Shown one piece after another: positions 1 through 9,358 of a stretch of 64,000 nt of DNA. Every line of letters starts with the position of its first letter. Position 1 is the first letter of the stretch. Source of the stretch: Paenibacillus monticola. Its GTDB lineage: Bacteria > Bacillota > Bacilli > Paenibacillales > Paenibacillaceae. Made by a program: the position numbers and the translations under genes. The notes below the pieces were generated by a model. The model saw only the letters and a program-made list of their open reading frames with translations, ran no database searches and was not told the origin of the DNA. Where the stretch lies: NCBI RefSeq assembly GCF_009664975.1, contig NZ_WJXB01000011.1:124001-188000 (forward strand), given 5' to 3'.

Positions 1-21
1 TTTCGGTTATTTAACAGTAGA

Positions 22-1419
22 TCAATGCCCAACTGTAACACCCGGCAGTTCAGCTTCCACTACAGATTCCTTGAGTGCCAGTTCTTCTTCTTGCTTGCGC
101 TCACGTTTTTTCACTGTCTTCTCATGTGAAGCCCGCTGATTCATCTGATCCAGCAGTTGCGAGACCGGCATCAGAATCATCTTCGGCACAAGCAGTTCGC
201 TCCGCTCCTTAAGCCGTGCTCCACCTGCTGGATGAATGACACTTAACAATATACTTAGATAGAACTTGGTAGATCGAGCGAACAAGCCGTCCGGCAGATC
301 AAGTACCGTAAAGCCAAATTTCTCCGGCCCCCGATTAATCATGCTCACACCGTAAAGTGCCTTCGCCTCTGCAAGCCCTTCGTCACTGGCTATTCTCTCC
401 GCGAGTACTGGCAGATCCTTCTCCATCCGCCGGATCATCCGAATCGCTAGCTGCGCAGAAGAACGGGAATGAATGCCCAGCTCGAACAGCTGGCGGTTAT
501 CAATATGCAGCTCAATAACCTTATCGCCTTTGTTCAGTACACTGCCACCCTGCATCTTTATGGGCCCGCCTTGATACTTTCGTAACCGATAGTGCAGAAA
601 CGGGTCTTCCGGAGAGATGGTTCTGAGTTGAAAAAGGAATTGAAATACCTGCTCCCAAGCTAGCCAGAGTCCTACGATCAGACGTTTTCCATAGGAAAGC
701 TTCTGAACCGGTGAATTCTCCGCCATCTTAATCATTTCATCGATTCGAATACTGCGCAGCGCCCGGTTTTGGGCCACTTCCAGCGTTCGCTCCAAAGCAA
801 CAAGCATGTGCTCCGGTGCATCCTGATCAGCACCCAGCGTCGTTCCACTATCATGCAGAAGCATAACCTCGCCTGGATTCAATCTGACTAACATCTTCTC
901 GGTGAGCCGATCTGCACCAAGCTTCTCACGCCAATCACCGAACATCGCCGACCAGAGTACGATTTGTACCTGACGGCGCTTAGAGATATCGAACAAATTG
1001 ACAATTCCCCAGGGTGGACGGTAATAGGTGCTGCGCTCGCCGGTAATATTATAGATAATATCCGCAGTCCGTTCAATCTGTCTCCGCACAGTAGCAGGAC
1101 GCATCAGCCAGTTCGTCTTGTGAACATAGTTATGAATCCCGATGAGATGTCCCTCAGCATGCATGCGCCGAATTAGATCCGGATAGCGCTCCGCATTGGC
1201 ACCAACCACAAAAAAGGTAGCCTTGGCCTCATAACGCAGAAGCAAATCGAGCAATTGAGGCGTAAACCTGGGGTCCGGCCCGTCATCAAAGGTCAACGCG
1301 AATTCCTTACTTCCAGTTCCTTTACGAAAAACGCGATAACCAAAAATCCGACTGATAAGACCAGGGATAAAAGCATAAAATGACGAGATATAAAATAACC
1401 AGAGCAACAAAGTCTGCAT
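22..1419 (-). CDS. Polysaccharide deacetylase family protein with C-terminal YkoP-like region
   Basis: A 465-residue protein that probably removes acetyl groups from a cell-envelope polysaccharide (CE4/NodB family). An N-terminal hydrophobic segment (residues 3-25) looks like a membrane anchor. The NodB motifs follow in order: TFDDGPD (43-49, catalytic and metal Asp), HNYVH (96-100, metal His pair), RPPWG (134-138) and LLHDSG (187-192). Residues about 230-465 form an extra domain that I compare from memory with Bacillus YkoP; its role is unknown. The tail is rich in K, R and E. The ATG is preceded by GCGGGGA at good distance. It is divergent from the AI-2E-type gene. The family call is secure; the substrate (chitin, peptidoglycan or another glycan) cannot be told. 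Confidence 0.88.
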   Translation of the reverse strand: MQTLLLWLFYISSFYAFIPGLISRIFGYRVFRKGTGSKEFALTFDDGPDPRFTPQLLDLLLRYEAKATFFVVGANAERYPDLIRRMHAEGHLIGIHNYVHKTNWLMRPATVRRQIERTADIIYNITGERSTYYRPPWGIVNLFDISKRRQVQIVLWSAMFGDWREKLGADRLTEKMLVRLNPGEVMLLHDSGTTLGADQDAPEHMLVALERTLEVAQNRALRSIRIDEMIKMAENSPVQKLSYGKRLIVGLWLAWEQVFQFLFQLRTISPEDPFLHYRLRKYQGGPIKMQGGSVLNKGDKVIELHIDNRQLFELGIHSRSSAQLAIRMIRRMEKDLPVLAERIASDEGLAEAKALYGVSMINRGPEKFGFTVLDLPDGLFARSTKFYLSILLSVIHPAGGARLKERSELLVPKMILMPVSQLLDQMNQRASHEKTVKKRERKQEEELALKESVVEAELPGVTVGH

Positions 1420-1664
1420 GTGAAATTCCCCGCTTTTCGAAGAGTTGACTTTGGCTCGCCTTACATCTGCAAGCAGATCCTGTTATACGGCCAAGTAGAG
1501 TATAGTACTCCGCTTTTTTGCGGATATGTAGTGTATCACAAAAAAACGTTACCCCCTATTTTAGCACAGCTATCAAAGAAATAGACGATTTTCAAGCAAA
1601 ATCGTGTACAATGAATTCAAGTTAATTACCTATCAACTTATTTGAAAAGGAGTCGTTTATATTC

Positions 1665-2849
1665 ATGCTGCCTCTCTACAAAAAATATTGGCGCACCTTC
1701 TTCGATATTGGCCTAATTGTGCTCACTGTATATCTGGTCATGTTCGCCTTCAGCAAGCTGTATCAATTAGCCGCCCCCGTGTTCTTGTCCTTCTTTGTAT
1801 TCATGCTCATCGAACCACTGGCCCGTGTATTGAACCGAAGGGGACTGGCGAAACCTTTTGCTTCTGCCATATCCGTCCTGCTCTTTCTCATAGTGCTGCT
1901 CGGAACGCTGTTTGGCGCCGGCCTTCTTATTGTTTCACAGGTCCTTCACTTTCAGGATAATCTTCCAAAGTATACATATGTGGTCCAACAGCATTTTATG
2001 GAGTTCACAACCTATCTTCAGCAAAAGATCGACACCTTGCCCCCGGATCTCACCGTTAAGGTCAACGGATATTTCAAGGATGCTACCGATATTCTTTCTG
2101 CCTGGCTTATCGTTTTCTTCAAATATATGATCGGTGTTCTCGGCTCGTTCTCTTCCTTTATGGCTAATTTCGGAATCGCTATTATTTTGGCCTTTTTTCT
2201 CAGTATGGAGATTAAGGACTGGCGGAAAATCGCCCATGACCAGATGCCAAAGACCTTCAAGACCGCCTTTGCCTTTTTGCAAGGTAACGTATTTAAGGCG
2301 ATCGGCTCTTATTTAAAAGCACAGCTGATTCTAATCAGCATTACTTTTGTCATTGTTCTAGTCGGCTTGTTTATTCTGCGAAGCGGTAATGAAATTACAA
2401 TGGCTTTGGTATGTGCCATCTTCGACGTGCTGCCGCTGTTGGGAGTATCAACTATTCTAATTCCCTGGATTGTCTATCTGTTTATCGTTGGCAATACCTC
2501 CCTTGCGATCGGCTTGATCATCCTGCTCGTAATTGTACTGGTTGTACGTCAACTGCTTGAGCCGAAAATTACCGGCAATTCCATCGGCGTCTCCTCAGCT
2601 TTTCTCATGCTCTCATTCGTCATTTTGTCCACATCGGCTTTTGGTGTAGCTGGATTAATCCTGTCGCCCATTCTGCTTATCCTGATCAAAGAGCTGCTGC
2701 AGCAGGGTTATCTCCAGCGCTGGATCTTTCTGCCGCAAGAGGAGTTTATCGTCTCACCATTCGCGGCTCACGAACCTGATTCAGCAAGAGAGCGCGGACA
2801 TGAAGAAGCTCATGCACCGGAGGACTCGGATAGCAGATCCAGTACCTGA
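1665..2849 (+). CDS. AI-2E family (PerM/UPF0118) membrane transporter
   Basis: A 394-residue polytopic membrane protein of the AI-2E exporter/permease family. It has an N-terminal hydrophobic pair (about 14-75), a soluble amphipathic stretch (about 85-155) and a dense set of C-terminal membrane segments (about 155-355), the usual family layout. Family members export small molecules or act as ion antiporters; no substrate can be assigned here. The tail (about 368-394) is hydrophilic and rich in Glu, Asp, His and Ser. AAAGGAG lies about 11 bases before the ATG. The last 40 bases overlap the convergent penicillin-binding protein gene, so no separate terminator fits between them. Confidence 0.87.
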   Translation: MLPLYKKYWRTFFDIGLIVLTVYLVMFAFSKLYQLAAPVFLSFFVFMLIEPLARVLNRRGLAKPFASAISVLLFLIVLLGTLFGAGLLIVSQVLHFQDNLPKYTYVVQQHFMEFTTYLQQKIDTLPPDLTVKVNGYFKDATDILSAWLIVFFKYMIGVLGSFSSFMANFGIAIILAFFLSMEIKDWRKIAHDQMPKTFKTAFAFLQGNVFKAIGSYLKAQLILISITFVIVLVGLFILRSGNEITMALVCAIFDVLPLLGVSTILIPWIVYLFIVGNTSLAIGLIILLVIVLVVRQLLEPKITGNSIGVSSAFLMLSFVILSTSAFGVAGLILSPILLILIKELLQQGYLQRWIFLPQEEFIVSPFAAHEPDSARERGHEEAHAPEDSDSRSST

Positions 2850-4612
2850 CCGAACAGCTTCGTCGCCGTATGAGGACTTCCTGGAACCACATTCTCCACA
2901 GCTACCGACACCGCGTACCTTGGATGATCCACTGGGCCGTAGCCAATAAACCACTGGTTGTTGCGTGGCACTCCCTTAACCAGGGTCTGGGCTGTCCCCG
3001 ACTTGCCGGCAACCGGCCAGTGGGTGTGCTGCAGACGGCTCCCAGTTCCTTCGGTCACCACCTTGCGCATCCATGTAAGAAGCTGATGCGCAGTAGCCGC
3101 CGATATTCTCCCTGCCAAAGAGGGCGCCAGATGACCTGGCAGCTGCTTCAGAATCTGCCCATTGGCAAAGCTCACTTTCTGCAGAATACGCGGTGCCCTT
3201 ACTTCCCCGCCGTGCAGCAGCGTCACGATCAGATTGGCTGCCTGAAGCGGTGTCACCTTTACATCTCGCTGGCCAATCGCCGTTTGCACTCTAGCTCCGC
3301 TGTCATCGGGAAGCAGAGACATAAAGATGGTTCCCGGCTGTTCGCCAGCCAGCGGTTTCAGTAGCGGCAGGCCCAGCGTCTGCTCCGCCTGCCAGCTGAT
3401 ATCTCGTCCCAGGCCAAGCGCCAGCGCAGCCGATTGCAGCTGGACTCCGCTCAGGCGTTCCGCCAGCTCAGCAAATACAGTATTACAGGATACGGCGAAC
3501 CCTTGGGCAAGGGTAAGGGGCCCGTGTCCTATTCCTTTGAGACAAGTCAAGCCATATTTCTCATACTGACCCGAGCAATAAAATTTCTCTTCGGGATCTG
3601 TTACTCCAGCTTCCAGGGCGGCTGCAGCCGTTACAATTTTGAAGATTGATCCAGGTATTGCAGCCTGAAGGGCTCGATTATTCCACTCGCCACTCTGCGG
3701 AGAGATTTGCTCCGGATTATAGAAGGGCAAAGATACCATAGCCTCAATGTCCCCGGTTTGAGTATCCAGCACCACTACTGCTCCCTCCTTCATACCCGAC
3801 TTGACCGCCAGTTTCTCAATTCCCTCTTGCAGCTTCTTATCAATCGTTGTGTATAGAGACAATGGATAATAAGGATTGCCTGGTACCCTTACCTTAATCG
3901 GGCTTCCCGGCAGTCGATTGCCACGCGCATCTACCTGGGCATACGCCTCAGTATGACCCACACCCCGGAGCAGCGGCTCCAGTGTTTTCTCCAATCCATC
4001 AGTGCCTGTCAATGGAATTCTAAGGCCTGAAGGTGAAGCTTTACTCCCCGATGGGGCAACCGCCTCAGATAAATATCCAAGCCATTGCCGCCCCGTTGAC
4101 TTGCCATCATATCTGCGGGCAAAAGGCAGCACACTTACACCATCAATTCTTAGTGCAGTCACTTCTTCAGCTTGCGCTGGTGTAAGCGCCATAGGAGTCT
4201 CTGCAGATTGTGAAGGCCATAACAAAGGTTCCTTCAGAGCAGAACGCCTGTCTTGCAATTCCTTGTAGCTAACGCCCAAGATCACAGCAAGACGGTGCAG
4301 CGGACCGGACTGACTCCCCTCCTGAACCGACGCCTTCTTAACTTCCTCCTGCGGAAAAAAGGCCGCAGTCCAAACCGTTTCACCGGCTAATGGCTCACCA
4401 TTCCGGTCATAGAGGCGCCCCCGCCCGCTATCCAGTATGGTCTCCCGCTCACTCTGAATCTCTGCCATTTTAGCCAGCGAATATCTGGCTCCCGGAACTG
4501 TCTGATCCTTCATCACCAATTGGAGCCAAGCCAATCTCAGGATCAACACTGCTAGTACGGCAGATAAAATAAAGAATCCGCCGATGATACGCTTTCGGCT
4601 GAAGTTGCGCAA
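2810..4612 (-). CDS. Class B penicillin-binding protein (peptidoglycan transpeptidase)
   Basis: A membrane-anchored D,D-transpeptidase that crosslinks peptidoglycan. From the preferred start it has 600 residues: one transmembrane helix (about 10-33), a dimerisation/pedestal region, and a transpeptidase domain with SIFK (322-325, nucleophile Ser), SCN (375-377) and KSGT (537-540). All three motifs are intact. Start choice: the reading frame is open to a GTG at 4663, but the TTG at 4612 has GGAGG seven bases upstream, a much better site, and places the membrane helix at the normal distance. Size and motifs resemble PbpI-type class B PBPs of Bacillus; the exact orthologue is uncertain. It overlaps the convergent AI-2E-type gene by 40 bases. 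Confidence 0.9.
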   Translation of the reverse strand: MRNFSRKRIIGGFFILSAVLAVLILRLAWLQLVMKDQTVPGARYSLAKMAEIQSERETILDSGRGRLYDRNGEPLAGETVWTAAFFPQEEVKKASVQEGSQSGPLHRLAVILGVSYKELQDRRSALKEPLLWPSQSAETPMALTPAQAEEVTALRIDGVSVLPFARRYDGKSTGRQWLGYLSEAVAPSGSKASPSGLRIPLTGTDGLEKTLEPLLRGVGHTEAYAQVDARGNRLPGSPIKVRVPGNPYYPLSLYTTIDKKLQEGIEKLAVKSGMKEGAVVVLDTQTGDIEAMVSLPFYNPEQISPQSGEWNNRALQAAIPGSIFKIVTAAAALEAGVTDPEEKFYCSGQYEKYGLTCLKGIGHGPLTLAQGFAVSCNTVFAELAERLSGVQLQSAALALGLGRDISWQAEQTLGLPLLKPLAGEQPGTIFMSLLPDDSGARVQTAIGQRDVKVTPLQAANLIVTLLHGGEVRAPRILQKVSFANGQILKQLPGHLAPSLAGRISAATAHQLLTWMRKVVTEGTGSRLQHTHWPVAGKSGTAQTLVKGVPRNNQWFIGYGPVDHPRYAVSVAVENVVPGSPHTATKLFGQVLDLLSESSGA

Positions 4613-4777
4613 CGCCTTGCCTCCTGACCAGAGTTTTATTGTCCTTATTATGTCCCACTCCACATTTCTCAGACGGTCCTTGTATCATTGGAATATTAGG
4701 ACTTCTTGGCCTCGAAATAGGATAGGTAGGTGTTCTGGGCGACCGTTTCTATATTCTCTAAGCCGCAATAGGCCAAA

Positions 4778-4820
4778 AAAAGCTAGCAAGTCTCCAATAA
4801 TCGGAAACTTGCTAGCTTTT
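4778..4820 (-). terminator. Intrinsic terminator of the first chemoreceptor gene
   Basis: A 14-base inverted repeat (AAAAGCTAGCAAGT at 4778-4791 pairing with 4807-4820) with a 15-base loop. On the minus strand the stem is followed by a run of T. It lies 40 bases after the chemoreceptor stop codon and upstream of the PBP gene, so it separates the two minus-strand units. Confidence 0.85.
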
Positions 4821-4859
4821 CAAAAAAATAAAAATCAATGACTCTTAAAAAATATCTAT

Positions 4860-6938
4860 TTAGACCCTGAACTTCGATAATCCTTCTCTCAGCTTATGCG
4901 ATGCATTCTCCAGACTGACGGAAAGCTCTACCAGGTGGGCGCTTACGCCTTGCTGCTCTCCACTGAGCGAGGCTACTTCCTGGGAAGATGCCGATGACTG
5001 TTCAGCTACTGCACTTACATTGCTCATTGTTTCCGACAGTACACCTTGTGATTGGTTTAGACTATCTATCGACATTGTCACTGACTCCAGACGAGCAATG
5101 AAGTGATTCATCTGCTCCTGTACGGATTCGAAAATATTACTCGTATCCTGCACCGAGATTACCTGATCTTTAAAGAGCGGTGCTACCTCCGACAGTGCAG
5201 CCACGGTATCATTCATTTCTATCATAATTCGGTCTGTTATGTCCCCCACAATAGCAATATTGCGTTTAGATTGATCCGCAAGCTGGCGTATTTCACTAGC
5301 TACGACCCTAAAGCCATGTCCCGCCTCACCCGCACGGGATGCTTCGATGCTAGCGTTTAATGACAAAATATTGGTTTGCTGTGTAATACTTTTCATTACA
5401 TCGAGAACTCTTATGACAGAGGACGTAGTGTCTTTCAGTTCATTCACTTTTCTAACCAGTGTATTCGTCATATCTCCAGTGAGATTCGTTCTGACCAGTA
5501 ACTCTTGCAGCTTGTTGACGCCTTCCTCACTAGATTGACCCACGTTATGTGCCATGTTATCCATTTCATGGGTAGCTGTGAGGACTGTATTCATCTGCTC
5601 GGAAATCTGCCCTGTTAGTCCATTGCCCCGATCTGCTTCCAAGGCTAGACTGCCAGCACCGCCGGCAATTTCTTCGGTTGCAGCAGCAATGTCTTTGGCT
5701 GAATCAGCAGTCTTATGCGAAGCAAGGCTAAGCGCATCTGCCGTCACTAGGACCTCGTGCGCTGTCTCGTTCGTGTGCGTTACTAGCTCTGTAATACGCT
5801 CCATCATCATATTGAAGGAAGAGGACAGCTGCCCAATTTCATCGCGAGATGTAACGGTAGTACGCACACGAAGATTTCCTTCTGCCCCCTCAAACATCAG
5901 ATCCTTCAAACGAGTCAAAGGTCGAGAGACCATACGAACCATCCACAGCCCAATCAGAATGGCAACTACCGCAGCAGCAGCTACAGCTATATAAGTTGTC
6001 TGCAGGATGCGATTCGCGTCTTTGAATAGATTCTCAGAGGGTATTACGCCCAGAAGTCTCCATCCAGAACTGGCTAATGTACTATAAACCGCCAGTATAG
6101 ATTTGCCCTGCTCATCAACTGTCGGCATGGAACCCGAAGTCTGTCCCACTCCCTTTAGAAGGGTTCCACCTAAACTCAGATAGGAGTCACTCCCCTGATG
6201 CTGGGAAGAGGCAATAAGTTCATCCTTGCTAGTTAGCAACTGAATATAGGAATCCACTCCCAAATTCACTTTACTAAGCTGATTCTCCAGTTCACTGACC
6301 TTGATATCACTGACAGCTATGTACCCTGTATCTTTGGTACTGCCCTCAATCGATTTTGCATAATGAATTACTCCAGATGTATCTCCTTTTTGCACGGATT
6401 GAGTAAGCCATTGACTTTGCGGCTTGTCCTGCATCTGTTTGAACCAAGACGCAGCCCTTGCGCCTTCAATAAAAGCTTTATCTTTTGTTCCGGCAGCAGA
6501 TATCGGCAAATTCGCCTTCATAGGTATAAGATAGACAGCTTGTACACCTTTGACCCCAGAGAGCCCCTCGTTTAGTTCAATAACAATCTGGCTGGACTCT
6601 ATCGCAATTTCTTGGCTGCTGGCACCTTCAAGATTAACTTTATTGAACGCAGCCTGAATTTCCCTGTTATGAAATACCTGCACCAAGTTATCCTCAAACC
6701 TCTGCATCACAACATTAATCTTCTCGGCAGTCTGAACAACAGTCTGCTGACTCGAGGATAATGCATTGCGCTCGATCGTCTGCTTGGCAACAGAATAAGA
6801 CGTATACCCAAGTGAAAGCACAAGCACCATTGTCGCGATAAAAAATACGAGAAAAAGCCGTAACCCCAACGATTTGGAGGGGTTCAGCCGATTTAGAACA
6901 CTTACTCTTTTTGCTTTTGTCTTCAACAAATTATCCAC
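4860..6938 (-). CDS. Methyl-accepting chemotaxis protein (first of two paralogues)
   Basis: A 692-residue transmembrane chemoreceptor. It has TM1 (about 24-47), an extracellular dCACHE-like sensor of about 260 residues, TM2 (about 314-337), a HAMP domain (about 338-390) and a long cytoplasmic coiled coil with the signalling hairpin (about 518-560, containing NILSLNASIEASRAGEAG) that binds CheA/CheW. It signals ligand occupancy to the chemotaxis kinase. It is clearly paralogous to the receptor at 22345-24621 (same TM2/HAMP sequence pattern); the two bracket the mannan genes, so sugar sensing is a reasonable inference. The start is GTG; the ribosome-binding site is poor (GGCGG directly adjacent), and TTG codons 4 or 5 are possible alternatives. 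Confidence 0.92.
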   Translation of the reverse strand: MDNLLKTKAKRVSVLNRLNPSKSLGLRLFLVFFIATMVLVLSLGYTSYSVAKQTIERNALSSSQQTVVQTAEKINVVMQRFEDNLVQVFHNREIQAAFNKVNLEGASSQEIAIESSQIVIELNEGLSGVKGVQAVYLIPMKANLPISAAGTKDKAFIEGARAASWFKQMQDKPQSQWLTQSVQKGDTSGVIHYAKSIEGSTKDTGYIAVSDIKVSELENQLSKVNLGVDSYIQLLTSKDELIASSQHQGSDSYLSLGGTLLKGVGQTSGSMPTVDEQGKSILAVYSTLASSGWRLLGVIPSENLFKDANRILQTTYIAVAAAAVVAILIGLWMVRMVSRPLTRLKDLMFEGAEGNLRVRTTVTSRDEIGQLSSSFNMMMERITELVTHTNETAHEVLVTADALSLASHKTADSAKDIAAATEEIAGGAGSLALEADRGNGLTGQISEQMNTVLTATHEMDNMAHNVGQSSEEGVNKLQELLVRTNLTGDMTNTLVRKVNELKDTTSSVIRVLDVMKSITQQTNILSLNASIEASRAGEAGHGFRVVASEIRQLADQSKRNIAIVGDITDRIMIEMNDTVAALSEVAPLFKDQVISVQDTSNIFESVQEQMNHFIARLESVTMSIDSLNQSQGVLSETMSNVSAVAEQSSASSQEVASLSGEQQGVSAHLVELSVSLENASHKLREGLSKFRV

Positions 6939-6986
6939 CCGCCATCATCTACAGTTATTCTTGTAATTGTCTAAAACGTTACAAGT

Positions 6987-7949
6987 TTACAAAGTCATGA
7001 ATGCTTGGAGGGCTCTATCACCAAGATATGGAAGATACTCATGACCGTATTCATAATAAACCATAAGTTCCTTTGACGCTGTGATTTTGTTGTATACTGC
7101 AAATTGAGTTGAGGGTGGGCAGATCGAGTCGGCTAAACCGGTTACCCATAAGACCTTAGCCTGGATTCGCTCAGCTAGATTCTGAATATCAATAAGTCCA
7201 AGTCGGTTAAAAATCTCATCCTCACGCAAATGATGCGGATCAAAAAAACGGAAGTAATAGTTTATTTCCTCATAAGCCGAGGTTGTAATATCTAGATCCC
7301 AAGCCCGCTTGTAATCGGAGAGAAAGGGATAGACTGGCACAGCTAACGCTATGCGCGGTTCAAGAGCTGCACAAGCAACCGTCAATGCCCCACCTTGAGA
7401 CAAGCCATAGGCACCTACTCGTGACGGATCTACCTCTTCCATCGACATTAGTATTCTGGCTGTCTGCGCTGTATCCAGAAACACATTGCGATAATACAGA
7501 TTGTCCGGATTAGGATCATCGATGCCGCGAATAATATGACCACGAATGGTCGTTCCCTTTACAATAAGATTATCCTCAGACAAGCCGCCCTGACCGCGGC
7601 AATCCATCGCCAGCACACTGATGCCATGCGCTGCATAGGTTACCTTCTCCATCCAGTCGCCGCTGTCGCAGGAGTATCCGTGGAACATGACTACGCCGGT
7701 TCCTTTTTCAGTCACCGTCTTCTTTGGTCTTACATATTTACAGTGTATTCTCGCACCACCTACGCCTGTAAAATACAGATGAAAACATTCTGCAAGTTCA
7801 CTGACAAATTCAGCTGGCACCAGCTCGTAATCTAGTGTCTGGGCGTCCAGTTCCTGCAGAGCCCGCTCCCAGAACAAGTCAAAACCCTCTGGTCTCACAC
7901 TGCTCCCTTTGTACTCTTTTAATTGTGGCAAGGTCATATCGTTGGCCAA
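6987..7949 (-). CDS. CE7 acetyl esterase (acetyl xylan esterase / cephalosporin-C deacetylase type)
   Basis: A cytoplasmic alpha/beta-hydrolase of 320 residues, the usual CE7 length. It carries the CE7 signature residues: RGQGG (118-122), nucleophile Ser184 in GLSQGG, Asp274 and His303 in GHEY. This spacing matches the known CE7 triad. CE7 enzymes remove O-acetyl groups from short imported oligosaccharides. Next to mannan genes it could deacetylate acetylated manno-oligosaccharides; this is inference. The start is TTG with AAGGAGG nine bases upstream. No signal peptide. It lies 48 bases upstream of the first chemoreceptor on the same strand and may be cotranscribed with it; upstream it is isolated by a repeat element and a terminator. 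Confidence 0.9.
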   Translation of the reverse strand: MANDMTLPQLKEYKGSSVRPEGFDLFWERALQELDAQTLDYELVPAEFVSELAECFHLYFTGVGGARIHCKYVRPKKTVTEKGTGVVMFHGYSCDSGDWMEKVTYAAHGISVLAMDCRGQGGLSEDNLIVKGTTIRGHIIRGIDDPNPDNLYYRNVFLDTAQTARILMSMEEVDPSRVGAYGLSQGGALTVACAALEPRIALAVPVYPFLSDYKRAWDLDITTSAYEEINYYFRFFDPHHLREDEIFNRLGLIDIQNLAERIQAKVLWVTGLADSICPPSTQFAVYNKITASKELMVYYEYGHEYLPYLGDRALQAFMTL

Positions 7950-8018
7950 AATATTTATCCTCCTTAGGGTTGGGGGTAGTTCAATTCACGCAAAAAAATG
8001 CTTGGTGCTATTAGCGTA

Positions 8019-8152
8019 ACTACGAGGAATGTTGGGCTTACGATCGCTGTTGTCCTCAGATTTCTTTGATTCATACCCGCTCCAGCGGTTGAAATCTGAG
8101 GACAAAGGCGAACGCTAACGCTTCTCCAGCTCCAAAATTCCTCTCCGTTACT
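8019..8152. repeat. Dispersed palindromic repeat, copy A
   Basis: About 134 bases that align along nearly their whole length with 62145-62277. The core is a perfect 15-base inverted repeat (TTGTCCTCAGATTTC at 8050-8064 with 8091-8105) enclosing a second small hairpin CCGCT-CC-AGCGG (8077-8088). Right-hand flank AGCTCCAAAATTCC is also shared with copy B. It lies in the 343-base gap between the CE7 gene and the GH130 operon terminator and carries no convincing gene. Confidence 0.85.
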
Positions 8153-8213
8153 ACAGCACCGTTTATTTCGCAAAGATGAACTAAATCCAATAACTCGGAT
8201 TTAGCAGAAAGAG

Positions 8214-8252
8214 CAGAAACGGAAAACCAGCGTGCATGGTTTTCCGTTTCTG
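8214..8252 (-). terminator. Terminator-like hairpin after the importer/GH130 operon
   Basis: A perfect 16-base inverted repeat, CAGAAACGGAAAACCA (8214-8229) with its complement at 8237-8252, loop of 7. It lies 40 bases after the GH130 stop. The T-rich tail on the minus strand (CTCTTTCTG) is short, so termination may be partial. Confidence 0.7.
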
Positions 8253-8292
8253 TAGGTTTACACTGAATTAAACATTAGCGAGTAGATCCAAC

Positions 8293-9315
8293 TTAGATTT
8301 TACCCAAGCCAGCATCGTCCCCAACCTCTTCATGGGTGTCGATGACGTAGTTGACAATTTCTTGGATGGTTGTGTAAGCAACACCTACATAAGTGTCGGC
8401 AGCGCCATAATAGATGGCGATCCGACCGGTTTCAGCATCATGCAGGGTTGCGCACGGGAAGAGAACGTTGTTCACAAAACCTCTCTCTTCATACCATTCT
8501 TCCGGTGTCAGCACAAAGTTCTTGGAACGGTATTTCACTTTGGAAGGCTCATTAATATCTAGAATTACAGCACCCATACTGTAGACGAGGCCGTTGCAGG
8601 TTCCTGTAACGCCATGATAGAACATCAGCCAGCCTTCGGAGGTTTCGATTGGAGCCGGTCCACCACCGATTTTGACACTTTGCCACCAGCCTTGGCCGCC
8701 TTTGGTCATTACATGGCGGTGTTTGCCCCAGTAGACAAAATCAGGACTTTCGCTCAAGAACACATCACCGAAGGGAGTGTGACCGCTGTCGCTCGGACGG
8801 GACAACATAACAAAATTACCGTTGATTTTCTTGGGAAACAGCACACCGTTGCGGTTAAACGGCAGGAATGGATTTTCGAGACTGACAAATGTTTTGAAGT
8901 CCTGAGTTTTGGCTACGCCGATAGCGGCACCGTAGAAATCTGTACACCAGATAATATAAAAGGTATCTTCCACCTTAACCAGCCGTGGGTCGTAAGCATA
9001 CCGCGGCATATAAGGATTGCCTTCTTCGTCTACAAATTGAATCGGCTCATCATCAATTTTCCAATCGAGGCCGTCTGCACTATATCCCATTCGCAGATGG
9101 GGACGGGTAGTATTATCCTCAACACGGAATACTCCGAGAAAGCTTCCTTCATACGCGGCAACCGCGCTGTTGAATATACGGGCAACGCCTTTTGCCGGAT
9201 TTCTCTTAATAACCGGGTTATCACTGTGTCTCCAGAGCGGATTCGTGTATCCTACCGGTTTCTTCTGCCAAGGCATATTCGGCAAGTTATTTCCAATCAA
9301 CTGTACTTCTTTCAT
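8293..9315 (-). CDS. GH130 phosphorylase, probable beta-1,4-mannooligosaccharide phosphorylase
   Basis: A 340-residue five-bladed beta-propeller enzyme of family GH130. The proposed general acid Asp109 sits in YAYDPRL; further family signatures are the GGGPAPI segment and the YYGAADTYVGVA segment near the C-terminus. The short length and N-terminus fit the mannooligosaccharide-phosphorylase branch rather than the ~390-residue mannosylglucose branch, which is represented separately at 16127. It would phosphorolyse the non-reducing mannosyl residue of imported manno-oligosaccharides to mannose 1-phosphate. Start: an in-frame TTG at 9333 overlaps the Shine-Dalgarno; the ATG at 9315 has GGGAG eight bases upstream. 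Last gene of the lipoprotein-permease-permease-GH130 operon. Confidence 0.88.
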   Translation of the reverse strand: MKEVQLIGNNLPNMPWQKKPVGYTNPLWRHSDNPVIKRNPAKGVARIFNSAVAAYEGSFLGVFRVEDNTTRPHLRMGYSADGLDWKIDDEPIQFVDEEGNPYMPRYAYDPRLVKVEDTFYIIWCTDFYGAAIGVAKTQDFKTFVSLENPFLPFNRNGVLFPKKINGNFVMLSRPSDSGHTPFGDVFLSESPDFVYWGKHRHVMTKGGQGWWQSVKIGGGPAPIETSEGWLMFYHGVTGTCNGLVYSMGAVILDINEPSKVKYRSKNFVLTPEEWYEERGFVNNVLFPCATLHDAETGRIAIYYGAADTYVGVAYTTIQEIVNYVIDTHEEVGDDAGLGKI

Positions 9316-9358
9316 AGTTAAGACTCCCTCCAAGTGTTATTGCAGTTTGTTGAGTACT

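Noticed and set aside
7964..8173. 69-codon minus-strand frame between CE7 and the GH130 terminator
   Set aside because: It lies mostly across the palindromic repeat, resembles no protein family I know and has no good ribosome-binding site.
8614..9321. 235-codon plus-strand frame
   Set aside because: Antisense to the GH130 gene, which has clear family motifs; composition and content are those of a shadow frame.
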